Below are positions 1 to 7,892 of a stretch of 64,000 nt of DNA, in pieces; position 1 is the first letter of the stretch; every line of letters starts with the position of its first letter. Under the pieces are notes generated by a model. The model made no database searches, was not told where the DNA came from, and saw nothing but the letters and a program-made list of their open reading frames with translations. The stretch spans positions 62,001 to 126,000 of the forward strand of contig JAHBXO010000013.1 of the NCBI GenBank assembly GCA_019636445.1. The letters run 5' to 3'. Made by a program: the position numbers and the translations under genes. This DNA is from Gemmataceae bacterium. Its GTDB lineage: Bacteria; Planctomycetota; Planctomycetia; Gemmatales; Gemmataceae.

Positions 1-1029
1 TTCTTCCCGGCACAGTGCGAGGTAGTGCCGCACCGCGACGGCGTGGATCGCGGCGAGGGAGCGCGACTGATCGAAGCCGTCGAACTCGCCGGACTCGAAA
101 TTCCAGCCCGGCATCCACGCGGCCCAGTCGCGCTGGATCGCGTCGAGCTTGGGGAAGTAGACGCCCTTCTTGTCCGCGAAGCCGCTCGTGGGGATGGTGC
201 CTTCGCCCTTGGTGAACAAAGCCGATCGAAGATTATCGACGAGGCCGAGGTCGGACATCGCATCGTAGCGCGGCAGCCAATCCTCGATGGCCGCGATCAT
301 GTTGCCGGCGAATTTCCCCTCGCCCTTCTTCGACGCGCGCATTTCGGCGAGCGCGGCCGCGAGTTCCCCTTTCAATGCGGTGCGCTGTGCGGCGATCCGC
401 GCGAGCGGTTCGCGCAGCGCCGGCAGGTCGAGCAGGTTCAGGATGTCCGCCTCGGCGGCGTCGGCGTGACCGGGAACGGGGCCGCGCGTGAGCAGGAATC
501 GCAGCGCGCCGGTCAGTTCATTGCGGCCCTGGGTGCGCAGCCACCAGTCCCAATCGGGGTGGTCGGCCAGTTCGAGTTCGGTCTCGCGGAGGGCGAGGTC
601 GATCAGTTCGGCGCGCTCGAGGTTGTCGAGGATGCCGAAGGCGGGGTCGAGGTCGGGCACGAGTCCGGCTTCGATGCCGCGGCGGAGCAGCCGGTGCGCG
701 AGTGCGTCGATGGTGCCGATGGGGCAGCCGGCGAGTTCGTCGAGCCGGGCCTGCCAGAAGCACGCATCGTCGCCGACGGCGAGTGCAGCGAGGGCGGCGT
801 GCAACCGCTCCTGGAGTTGCGCGCCGGCCTTGCGCGTGAAGGTGATCGCGACGATCTGGTCGAGCGTGAGGTCGCGGTGGGCGTGCAGGAGCTGCACGAT
901 GCGTTCGACGAGCACCGTCGTCTTGCCGCTGCCGGCGTTGGCGCGCACGGCGAGACTGCGCGTCCAGTCGAGCGCGTGCGCCTGCTCGGAGTGAAGCTTG
1001 TGCAGGATCGGCGTGTCGAGGAAGGCCAT
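1..1029 (-). CDS. AddA/UvrD-like exonuclease-helicase, N-terminal 343 residues (runs off the left edge)
   Basis: The frame is open from an ATG at 1029 to base 1, so only the N-terminal part is present. Near the start is a Walker A of UvrD-type helicases (NAGSGKTTVLVERIVQLL), followed by the motif Ia-like ITFTRKAGAQLQERL. A conserved AIDALAHRL-like region (GTIDALAHRLLRRG) matches superfamily 1A helicases of the RecB/AddA group. The start lies 6 bases after the stop of the AddB-like gene, so the two are almost certainly one operon encoding a double-strand-break end-resection nuclease/helicase. The C-terminal nuclease domain, if there is one, lies outside the window. A generic UvrD helicase is the alternative. 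Confidence 0.85.
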   Translation of the reverse strand, partial: MAFLDTPILHKLHSEQAHALDWTRSLAVRANAGSGKTTVLVERIVQLLHAHRDLTLDQIVAITFTRKAGAQLQERLHAALAALAVGDDACFWQARLDELAGCPIGTIDALAHRLLRRGIEAGLVPDLDPAFGILDNLERAELIDLALRETELELADHPDWDWWLRTQGRNELTGALRFLLTRGPVPGHADAAEADILNLLDLPALREPLARIAAQRTALKGELAAALAEMRASKKGEGKFAGNMIAAIEDWLPRYDAMSDLGLVDNLRSALFTKGEGTIPTSGFADKKGVYFPKLDAIQRDWAAWMPGWNFESGEFDGFDQSRSLAAIHAVAVRHYLALCREE

Positions 1030-1035
1030 GGCGGA

Positions 1036-3870
1036 TCAATAGCCCTTCGGGTGCCGGCAGGCGTGGCGCGCCGGGCAGTGCGCCGCGCAGGCCGGGTCGG
1101 AATGGTCCACGTCGAACCGGGTCAGGGGAATCCGACCGGCGCGCAATTCCCGGACGAGTCGGGCGGCCGTCTGTCCGGCGGACGCCGGATCGAACGGCAG
1201 CTTCACACGGTCCCGGGTCGGTGCGAGTTCCGGCATCTGGATCAGAAACTTCGCGGGCGACGCCGGATCGGCCTGGATGCCCCGATGGAAGTGGACGTAG
1301 ACGCCGTGCGCGACGGGGCGGCCCGTCGCGGTCTGCCGGACCAGCGCGTACAGCGGCAACTGCAGCGCGCGGCCCGAATCGAGCCGTTCCACGATCTTCT
1401 TCTTCCCCATCATCCGACCCGTCTTGAAATCGCAGATCAACTCCGCGCCGTCGGCCCGCCGGTCGATGCGGTCGATCTTCACGTGTAGCCGGAACGAGCC
1501 GCCGACGCCGTCGGGCAGTTCGAAGTCTTTTTGTTCCCACTCCGATTCCTGCTGGGTGAATCCGTGCTCGGCGAGAAAGCCCGAGACGGCGGCAAAGAGG
1601 GCGAAGAAGGCGTATTCGTAGTCGTGCAGGCGGGTGCTGTCGAAGGGGGGCCGGGCCGAATCGAACGCGGCGCGCAGGTGGTCGCGGAATCGGACGTCGA
1701 TCGGCCGGGGATCGTCCTTCGTTCGGTAGGCACCGTCCATCGCGGCGTGGACGAGCGTGCCCCAACGGAGCGATTCGTCGTCGGCTTCGAGTTCGCCCAA
1801 GCGAAGCGTGTCCGTGACGAAGTGCCGGAAGGGACAGGTCGCATACAGTTCGAGCGTGGTTGCGCCGAACGCCTTGTGCGCAGGGTGGCGATCGGCGAAT
1901 GTCGGCATCGCCCAGTCTTCGATGCGCAGGGCGTCGTCGGCCGGCCGCGTGCGCCACACTCGCCGGGTTTCGAGCGGTCCGGCGAGTTCCACCGCCGCGA
2001 CGGCGGGATCGGCGAGGGCGTTGCGGAAGTCCGCGACCGGAACCGAAGGGAACGGCCGGAGTTCGCGGTCGCCCCGAGATTCCCGCAGGAACCGGCTCTC
2101 GCGCGCGGGAACACCGTCGAACACGAGCGGCCGCGACAGCACCAGCCGCTCCGCCGCGCTGGCAAAGAGCTGGACGAACTGCCCGTGCTGTTCGCGCAGC
2201 GTCTCGTCGCGCCAGGCGCGTTTGCGGTCGGCGAGCGCGTCGTCGGCGGCCGGGCGGCCGGGATCGAACGGCACGAGGCCTTCAACGAGGCCAACGGCGT
2301 AAACGGCGCGGAAGCGCGTGCCGCGCACGGCGCGCGCCCGCACGATCTGCACGCCGGCGTCGTCGTGCGATCCGGTCTGGAACGATTCGGCCGCGAGCGA
2401 GAGTTTCAGCAGGCCTGCCACGTCCACCGTGCCATCCGGCCGCGCGGGCAGGTCTGCCGACGGCGTCCTGCGCAGTTCGTCGAACACGTCCCGGAGGTTG
2501 TTGAACGCCAGCTGGTCGATTTCCCACTCGCGCGGCGGCACGATGGTCCAATCGGGTACGTTCGTGGGTCCGAGGCGCTCGCCGAGGCCGAGCCGATCGA
2601 GCCAACGCCCGAACGCGGCGACGAGCGCGGCGAAACGATCCGGAAGAACGTCGGCGTCGAGGTCCCGCAGCGGCGCGAGGAGTTCTTCGATGGAATCCAC
2701 GAGTTCCATCACGCGATCGTCGTCGGGGGCGGAACGCCAGCGCCGCAGCCAGGCATCGAGGTCGGACCGTTCGACCGGGGCGGAAGTGGAGAGTCGATCC
2801 AGCGCCCAGTCGTGGCGGAGTCGGCGGCGGACGAGGGGCTGGCGGAGGAAGTCGACGAGCGCGTCCGCCGGCCAGCCGCGGCGGACGAGCCGCAGCGCCG
2901 CGAGGAGGGCGCGCACGGGGCGGGACGCCGTCAGCGCGAACGACTCGGCGACCGGTGTGGCGAGCAGCCCGGCCGCGGCGAACGCGTCCGCCAGCATCGG
3001 CAGGTACGCGTCGTCGGGGATCACGACGGCGACGTCCGCCAGTCGCGCGCCGGTGGATCGGACGAAGTCCTTGACGTGCGCGGCGACGGCGCGGCATTCG
3101 CGCTCCGGCGACGCCGCCTCGTGGAAGTCGATGTGCGTCGGCTTCGATGCCTCGCACGGGTCGTCGATCGGGTTCGCGATCCGCAATCGGGCGACGATCG
3201 CTTCGGCGTCCGGGCGGTGGGGGTGCCCCGGCGCGCCGACGAGCCAGAGGCGAACGTCGGCGACGCGCCCGAGCGCGTCGATCAGGTCGAGTTCGGCCTC
3301 GGCGAAGCGCTCGAAACCATCGAAGACGATCAATCGACCGGCGAGCCGACGCGCGAGGGCGGAATCGGGGTCGGCGAGTTCGCGCGCCAGCGCCTGCATC
3401 AGGGCCGGCGCGTCGAGAACGCCTTCGGCGCGAAGGATCTCATCGTAGCACGCGAGGATCGATCCCGTGCCGCCGGTCGGGGCGGCCTCGGTTGCCGACC
3501 GCCAGCGCGTCGCAATGGCGTCGAGTTGCAGGACGCGCCCGACCGTCGGGGGATTGCGGGGGTCGACCTGCTGGCACGCGCGGGCGAGGCGCAGCAGGCG
3601 CCCCGTGTTGCCGATCGTGCGGGCCTGCAGGCGCGAAAAGCCGAGGAGTTGCTGCACCAGTCCTTCGATCGTCATCGCGCGCGGCAGCCGCGCCGCGGCG
3701 CGCACCGTGCGCGCGACGGCGCGGCGGCGACGGCTGGTCGGCAGGATCCACCACGCGCGCCAGCCCTCCGGGCCGTGCAGCTCCCGGTGCCAGCCCCGCA
3801 ACGGCTCGACTGCCGGTTCGCCCGCGAACCCGAGGTTCGGACTTCCGGATACGATCGCCTGAATCGGCAC
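1036..3870 (-). CDS. AddB-like PD-(D/E)XK nuclease, partner of the AddA-like helicase
   Basis: 944 residues. The C-terminal third carries a PD-(D/E)XK nuclease core: a His in RWGTLVHAAMDGAYR, the metal Asp/Lys of ELICDFKTG, and the downstream RALQLPLYALV helix. A Cys in YATCPFRHFV together with the terminal cluster CAAHCPARHAC has the arrangement of the iron-sulfur staple of AddB-type nucleases. The N-terminal half resembles an inactivated helicase fold: ILPTSRRRRAVAR sits where a Walker A would be and no GxGKT is seen. It sits just upstream of the AddA-like gene (6-base gap). Expected role: recombinational repair of double-strand breaks with AddA. The family call is strong; the cluster being Fe-S is inferred from its spacing. 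Confidence 0.85.
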   Translation of the reverse strand: MPIQAIVSGSPNLGFAGEPAVEPLRGWHRELHGPEGWRAWWILPTSRRRRAVARTVRAAARLPRAMTIEGLVQQLLGFSRLQARTIGNTGRLLRLARACQQVDPRNPPTVGRVLQLDAIATRWRSATEAAPTGGTGSILACYDEILRAEGVLDAPALMQALARELADPDSALARRLAGRLIVFDGFERFAEAELDLIDALGRVADVRLWLVGAPGHPHRPDAEAIVARLRIANPIDDPCEASKPTHIDFHEAASPERECRAVAAHVKDFVRSTGARLADVAVVIPDDAYLPMLADAFAAAGLLATPVAESFALTASRPVRALLAALRLVRRGWPADALVDFLRQPLVRRRLRHDWALDRLSTSAPVERSDLDAWLRRWRSAPDDDRVMELVDSIEELLAPLRDLDADVLPDRFAALVAAFGRWLDRLGLGERLGPTNVPDWTIVPPREWEIDQLAFNNLRDVFDELRRTPSADLPARPDGTVDVAGLLKLSLAAESFQTGSHDDAGVQIVRARAVRGTRFRAVYAVGLVEGLVPFDPGRPAADDALADRKRAWRDETLREQHGQFVQLFASAAERLVLSRPLVFDGVPARESRFLRESRGDRELRPFPSVPVADFRNALADPAVAAVELAGPLETRRVWRTRPADDALRIEDWAMPTFADRHPAHKAFGATTLELYATCPFRHFVTDTLRLGELEADDESLRWGTLVHAAMDGAYRTKDDPRPIDVRFRDHLRAAFDSARPPFDSTRLHDYEYAFFALFAAVSGFLAEHGFTQQESEWEQKDFELPDGVGGSFRLHVKIDRIDRRADGAELICDFKTGRMMGKKKIVERLDSGRALQLPLYALVRQTATGRPVAHGVYVHFHRGIQADPASPAKFLIQMPELAPTRDRVKLPFDPASAGQTAARLVRELRAGRIPLTRFDVDHSDPACAAHCPARHACRHPKGY

Positions 3871-3891
3871 GGCGCGGCCTCCGGTCGGGAA

Positions 3892-4506
3892 TCACCACGA
3901 ATCGTCGCGCGTCCGCCACAGGTACCACGACGCCACGGTCCGGTACGGCCGCCACGGCTCCGCGATGGCGTGCATCTCGGCCGCGGTCGGCAGCTTGTCC
4001 ATCTTCCACAAATCCTGGATCGCCAGCTTGATGCCGAGGTCGCCGACCGGCAGCACGTCCGGCCGGCCAAAGCCGAACATCAGCAGCATGTCCGCCGACC
4101 ACGGCCCGAGGCCCTTGATCGACGTGACCGACGCACGGAAGGCGTCGTCGTCGAGCGTCGGCAGCGCCTTCAGAAACGCGCGGTCGGAATCGATCCGGTC
4201 GAGGATCGCCTGGATGGCGCGGAACTTCCCGCCCGATAGCCCGCATTCGCGATAGTCGCTCTCGGCGAGCTTGCGCAGCTTGGCGACGGTGAACGGCGGT
4301 GCCTTCGCCTTCTCCGCGAGCCGCCCATGGATCGAGTCGGCAGCCTTGGTGGAGATCTGCTGCGAGATGACGCAACGGACGAGCAGGGCGAGCGGTTCGT
4401 CCGGCCGCGGCGTGAGCTGGCACGGACCGACGCGTTCAATGATCGACTTCATCGTCGGGCATCGCTTCGCCAAGTGCCGCTGCGCCTTGGAGTAGTATGC
4501 GTTCAT
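3892..4506 (-). CDS. HhH-GPD DNA glycosylase, AlkA/3-methyladenine type
   Basis: 204 residues from the ATG at 4506; an in-frame ATG at 4533 would add nine residues and begins close to a large inverted repeat, so the inner start is preferred. The helix-hairpin-helix and GPD loop are seen as SIKGLGPWSADMLLMFGFGRPDVLPVGDLGI, split here as hairpin GLGPWSA and the catalytic Asp of PVGDLG. The N-terminal ISQQISTKAA motif is typical of AlkA-like glycosylases, and the end WRPYRTVASWYLWR is characteristic of this group. Expected to excise alkylated purines in base-excision repair. It follows 21 bases before the AddB-like gene on the same strand, giving a DNA-repair cluster. Confidence 0.92.
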   Translation of the reverse strand: MNAYYSKAQRHLAKRCPTMKSIIERVGPCQLTPRPDEPLALLVRCVISQQISTKAADSIHGRLAEKAKAPPFTVAKLRKLAESDYRECGLSGGKFRAIQAILDRIDSDRAFLKALPTLDDDAFRASVTSIKGLGPWSADMLLMFGFGRPDVLPVGDLGIKLAIQDLWKMDKLPTAAEMHAIAEPWRPYRTVASWYLWRTRDDSW

Positions 4507-4541
4507 GATGAAAGGATATTCACCTCGCAGCACCGAGGGAA

Positions 4542-4626
4542 GAGATCACGAAAGCCCGAAAGGACGAAAACACGTTACCGATTTCGGCGACTTCGGGTTT
4601 TCGTCCTTTCGGGCTTTCGTGATCTC
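4542..4626. repeat. Perfect 30-bp inverted repeat with 25-base loop
   Basis: Bases 4542-4571 are the exact reverse complement of 4597-4626. The repeat lies between the stop of the membrane-protein gene and the start of the glycosylase gene, both on the minus strand. It could end transcription of the upstream gene, but there is no clear U-tract and the arm is longer than a normal terminator. It looks like one of the dispersed palindromic elements of this genome. Confidence 0.85.
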
Positions 4627-4633
4627 GACGATC

Positions 4634-5623
4634 CTACTTCCGCGAGCGCCGTCGGATCGCGCGGATCTGCAATGCGATCAGCAGCACCGCGAGGGAACCG
4701 AAGACGGCGCCGAAGGCGATCAGGCTGTTCTCGCTCAGGCCGATGTCCTCGAGCGTCGCCTCCTTCTTGGGCTTGTCCGGAGTCGTCGGAAGCACCAGCG
4801 ATTCCTCGACCGGCGGCGGCAGCGCGGCCACGGCGCGCCGCACCGCCTCCCGGTGCGCCATCAACAGTTTCCGGTTCGAGTACGACCGGCTCCACGCGCA
4901 ATCGTCGAAGAGCACTTCGGCCTCGCGCACGCGTCCGTCGGCGGCGTACAACTCCGCGAGCAGCCAGAGCAGGCTCGTATCCGCCGGTGCCCAGAGCAGC
5001 AGTTGCTGCGTGATCGCGATCGCGTCCGGCGGCGGCTTCCCGTCGAAGAGCGGAAGCACCTCCTCGGCATCGGGCGATCCTTTCTTCTCGCTCCGGTCGC
5101 GGTGCAGTTTGAGCCAGCGGGTGTAGTAGTCCTTTTCCACGCGCTTCAGCCATTTCACCTGCGCCGCCGTGGTGCCGGGCAGTTCGGTCGGGAACTCGGC
5201 GTCGAGCCAGGCGGCCGCGTGCTTGCGGATGGCGTCGGGGTAGTCGCCGCGTACGGCGTAGGCGTGCGCGAGATTCGCGAGCACGCGGAAGTCGGGCACG
5301 CGGTCCCGCGTCCTCGGTTCGAGGAGATTGAGCGCGTCGTCCAGCCGGCCGAGGCGGATCAGGTCGGCGGCACGGTCTGCCGGCGATGCGTCCTTCGCCA
5401 GCCGCGCGAGAACCGCGTCCCGTTCCGGGCTTTTCTTCTCCGGGTTCAGGATCAACTCGTATTTCGTCAGTTCCTGTTTAAAACGACCGGATTTGTCCGG
5501 TTTGAAGGAGAGTTCCTCGGCCGAACCATCCGGCTTGATGGCGAACGGGCACGGCTCGGCGGTGGCGTAGACGCCGGCCGACGCGATCGACGGAACGAGC
5601 AGGAAAACGAGAAGAGTACGCAT
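4634..5623 (-). CDS. Secreted/membrane-anchored protein with helical repeats and a C-terminal membrane segment
   Basis: 329 residues. It opens with a signal peptide (MRTLLVFLLVPSIASAG) and ends with one membrane helix (LIAFGAVFGSLAVLLIALQI) followed by a basic tail (RAIRRRSRK), so the bulk faces the periplasm or exterior. The middle has TPR-like helical pairs (ADLIRLGRLDDALNLLEP, LAHAYAVRGDYPDAIRKHAA, LLAELYAADGRVREAEVLFDD). This layout is common in planctomycete proteins of unknown role. No catalytic motif is visible. It is divergent from the lipoprotein gene at 5832, with about 208 bases between them holding the promoters. Confidence 0.75.
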   Translation of the reverse strand: MRTLLVFLLVPSIASAGVYATAEPCPFAIKPDGSAEELSFKPDKSGRFKQELTKYELILNPEKKSPERDAVLARLAKDASPADRAADLIRLGRLDDALNLLEPRTRDRVPDFRVLANLAHAYAVRGDYPDAIRKHAAAWLDAEFPTELPGTTAAQVKWLKRVEKDYYTRWLKLHRDRSEKKGSPDAEEVLPLFDGKPPPDAIAITQQLLLWAPADTSLLWLLAELYAADGRVREAEVLFDDCAWSRSYSNRKLLMAHREAVRRAVAALPPPVEESLVLPTTPDKPKKEATLEDIGLSENSLIAFGAVFGSLAVLLIALQIRAIRRRSRK

Positions 5624-5831
5624 GGCGGGAACGCGCGGGATTGGGACCTTGGCAGTTTAGGGGATTCCCCCGGCGGAGTTTCATCGATTCCGCGCGGACT
5701 TTCGTTCGTAGAATGGCTGTTGAAGCCCACCCCCACGGGGTCGGGTTGACGCGATTGACCCGACCGGTCCAGAATGGACGCGGACGGGGGACGGTTCCCG
5801 CCCGACAGCCCTTTGGAATTGTAGGTTTCCG

Positions 5832-6464
5832 ATGATCTTGCGAGCGATGGCGGTGGTTCTGGCGTTGGCCGCGGTCGGCTGCCAGAAACCCGACGACATT
5901 CAAACCTACAAGACGCCGAAGTCGGCGGACTCGCCGAACCCGAACGCGCCGCGCGCCGAGGCGGCGCTGCCGGACGCGCCGGCGACCGGCGAGTTCCGCA
6001 TTCTCGGCGCGATGTTTCCGGCCGACCAGCCGGAGTGGTTCTTCCGTATCGTCGGCCCGGCCGACAAGCTCGAACCGCACAAGGACAAGTTCGTGAAGAT
6101 GCTGGCGACCGTGCGGTTCCCGAACGGCCTGCAGAACGCGCCGCTCTTCGATCCGCCGGCGGGGTGGAAACTCGGCGGCGGCCGGCCGGGGCAGACCCTC
6201 AACGGCATCATGATCGCCGGCCCGGCCGAGACGATCCTCATCGACGGCGACAAGGCGCTCGAAATCACCGTCACCTCCGCGCAGGGCGATCCGTTCCTGA
6301 ATGTGCGTCGCTGGCACGTGGACCTGCTCGGCAACAAGGATCTCACCCGCGCCGACCTGCCCAACCTGACCAAGCCGATCGAAGCCGACAAAATCAAGGG
6401 CCTCTTCGCCGACCTGAAAGGCCCCCGCAACCCCGCCGCCCGCCGCATGATGGGCGGGAGATAG
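5832..6464 (+). CDS. Lipoprotein upstream of the cytochrome c maturation genes
   Basis: 210 residues. The N-terminus is a lipoprotein signal with lipobox LAAVGC, so it should be lipid-anchored at Cys18 or near it. The rest is a soluble domain rich in beta segments (GEFRILGAMFPADQPEWFFRI, LEITVTSAQGDPFL) with no recognised catalytic motif. It lies 123 bases before resB on the same strand with a dispersed repeat in between. Similar small lipoproteins are often found beside ResB/CcsA genes in planctomycetes, so a role in cytochrome c assembly or copper/haem handling is possible but not shown. The ATG start is followed directly by a hydrophobic stretch, which supports it. Confidence 0.8.
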   Translation: MILRAMAVVLALAAVGCQKPDDIQTYKTPKSADSPNPNAPRAEAALPDAPATGEFRILGAMFPADQPEWFFRIVGPADKLEPHKDKFVKMLATVRFPNGLQNAPLFDPPAGWKLGGGRPGQTLNGIMIAGPAETILIDGDKALEITVTSAQGDPFLNVRRWHVDLLGNKDLTRADLPNLTKPIEADKIKGLFADLKGPRNPAARRMMGGR

Positions 6465-6546
6465 TGCGGAGTGCGGAGTGCGGAATGAAAACAAACGAGC
6501 GACCCGTTTAGCCGCGAGGCGGAGTCTTCGGAGCCGAGTGCGGAAC
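6464..6546. repeat. Dispersed GTGCGGA-type repeat, copy 1
   Basis: The sequence begins with three tandem GTGCGGA units and continues with a stretch containing GCGGAGTCTTCGGAGC before a last GTGCGGA. The same arrangement recurs at 38039-38120, and a shorter version at 17489-17522. It starts at the last base of the lipoprotein gene stop codon region and fills most of the gap to resB. Confidence 0.8.
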
Positions 6547-6587
6547 GTTGCCGACCGAAACCACGACCCACGATCGAGACCGATCCC

Positions 6588-7892
6588 ATGGATACCGATA
6601 ACGTCCACCCCGACGCGACGCCGCCGACCGACTGGCGGAAAGTCGCGCATAAAGTCCTCAAGCCCCTCGCGTCGCTCCAGCTCACGGTGGTGCTGTTCGC
6701 GCTCTCGATGGTGCTCGTCTTCTTCGGCACTGTCGCCATGATGTCCGCCGGTCTCTGGACCGTCGTCGATCAATACTTCCGTTCCGCGATCGTCTGGATA
6801 CCGTTCGACCTGATCCGCAAGTTCGGCACCGTCTTCTTCGACCTGCCGAAAGACGGCTCGCCGTGGCCGTTCGCGTTCCCCTTCCCCGGCGGTTGGACCA
6901 TCGGCGCGGCCATGCTCGCCAACCTCGTCGCCGCGCACCTGGTCCGCTTCAAACTGACGTGGAAGCGCTCCGGTGTCATCCTCCTGCACGCCGGCGTCAT
7001 CCTGCTCATGATCGGCGAACTCGTCACCGGCCTCTACGCCGTCGAATCCACGATGTCCCTGAAGATCGGCGAGAAATCGAACTTCCTGGACGTGACGCGC
7101 GAGTTCGAGATTGCGATCGTCGACCCGTCGGACAAGGACCACGACACGACGACGGTGGTGCCGATGCGGTTTTTCCAGAAGCCGGGCACCGTGCAGCACG
7201 AATCGCTGCCGTTCGATCTGGAAGTGGTGGCGTACTGGCCGAACACGTCCAGCGAGGAGTTCCTGACGCGGCCGGAAGGCGAGTTCGTCTTCGGCATCCC
7301 GCAAGGGCGGTGGTACCGCTTCGCGGAGAAGGCGGAGGGCGCCGGCGTCGACACCGAATCCCGTTCCGACGCGCCGTCCGTGATCGTTCGCGCGCTCGAC
7401 AAGCAAACGGGCAAGGACCTCGGCAAGCACTTCCTCTCGCTCTGGTTCTACCCGAACTTCGAGCGGAACAAGCGGTTCCTCGCCTTCGCCGAACGCACCG
7501 TCACGGTCGGCGGGAAGACCTACTGGCTGATGCTCCGGCACAAGCGGGTCTTCCGCGACTACACGATCGAACTCCAGAAGTTCGAGCACGGCAAATACCC
7601 CGGCACCGAGATCGCCCGCGACTTCGCCAGCACCGTCATCGTGCGGGACCAGGCCGGCGGCGACGGCCGCGAAGTGCGCATCTGGATGAATAATCCGCTG
7701 CGACTCGGCGACGACTCGCTCTACCAGCACCAGTTCTTCCCTGGCGACACCGGCACCGTGCTGCAGGTGGTCGAAAACCGCGGTCGGCTGATCCCGTACA
7801 TCTCGTGCATCCTCGTGACGCTCGGCATGCTGGTCCACTTCGGCTTCCGACTGTCCGGCTTCCTGAACAAACCGAAGGCGGTGGCGGCATGA
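6588..7892 (+). CDS. resB: ResB-like cytochrome c biogenesis protein
   Basis: 434 residues. Membrane helices are seen at about 27-52 (LASLQLTVVLFALSMVLVFF), about 95-115, about 125-150 and near the C-terminus (IPYISCILVTLGMLVHFGF), with a large soluble domain between about 155 and 400. This is the ResB/Ccs1 layout: it holds apocytochrome and haem at the outer face of the membrane with CcsA (System II). The next gene starts inside its stop codon (ATGA overlap), so the two are translationally coupled. It is shorter in sequence identity to proteobacterial ResB but the topology and neighbour leave little doubt. Confidence 0.88.
   Translation: MDTDNVHPDATPPTDWRKVAHKVLKPLASLQLTVVLFALSMVLVFFGTVAMMSAGLWTVVDQYFRSAIVWIPFDLIRKFGTVFFDLPKDGSPWPFAFPFPGGWTIGAAMLANLVAAHLVRFKLTWKRSGVILLHAGVILLMIGELVTGLYAVESTMSLKIGEKSNFLDVTREFEIAIVDPSDKDHDTTTVVPMRFFQKPGTVQHESLPFDLEVVAYWPNTSSEEFLTRPEGEFVFGIPQGRWYRFAEKAEGAGVDTESRSDAPSVIVRALDKQTGKDLGKHFLSLWFYPNFERNKRFLAFAERTVTVGGKTYWLMLRHKRVFRDYTIELQKFEHGKYPGTEIARDFASTVIVRDQAGGDGREVRIWMNNPLRLGDDSLYQHQFFPGDTGTVLQVVENRGRLIPYISCILVTLGMLVHFGFRLSGFLNKPKAVAA

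Noticed and set aside
1531..4239. Very long plus-strand reading frame (902 codons) opposite the AddB-like gene
   Set aside because: It is antisense to a clear protein, is rich in Arg/Glu/Gly with no domain, and results from high GC at third codon positions. Similar long antisense frames at 26823-28640 (minus), 28656-30800 (minus) and 7721-9856 (minus) were rejected for the same reason.
6464..6490. Short tandem GTGCGGA units as a CRISPR array
   Set aside because: The units are 7 bases without spacers and belong to a dispersed repeat.
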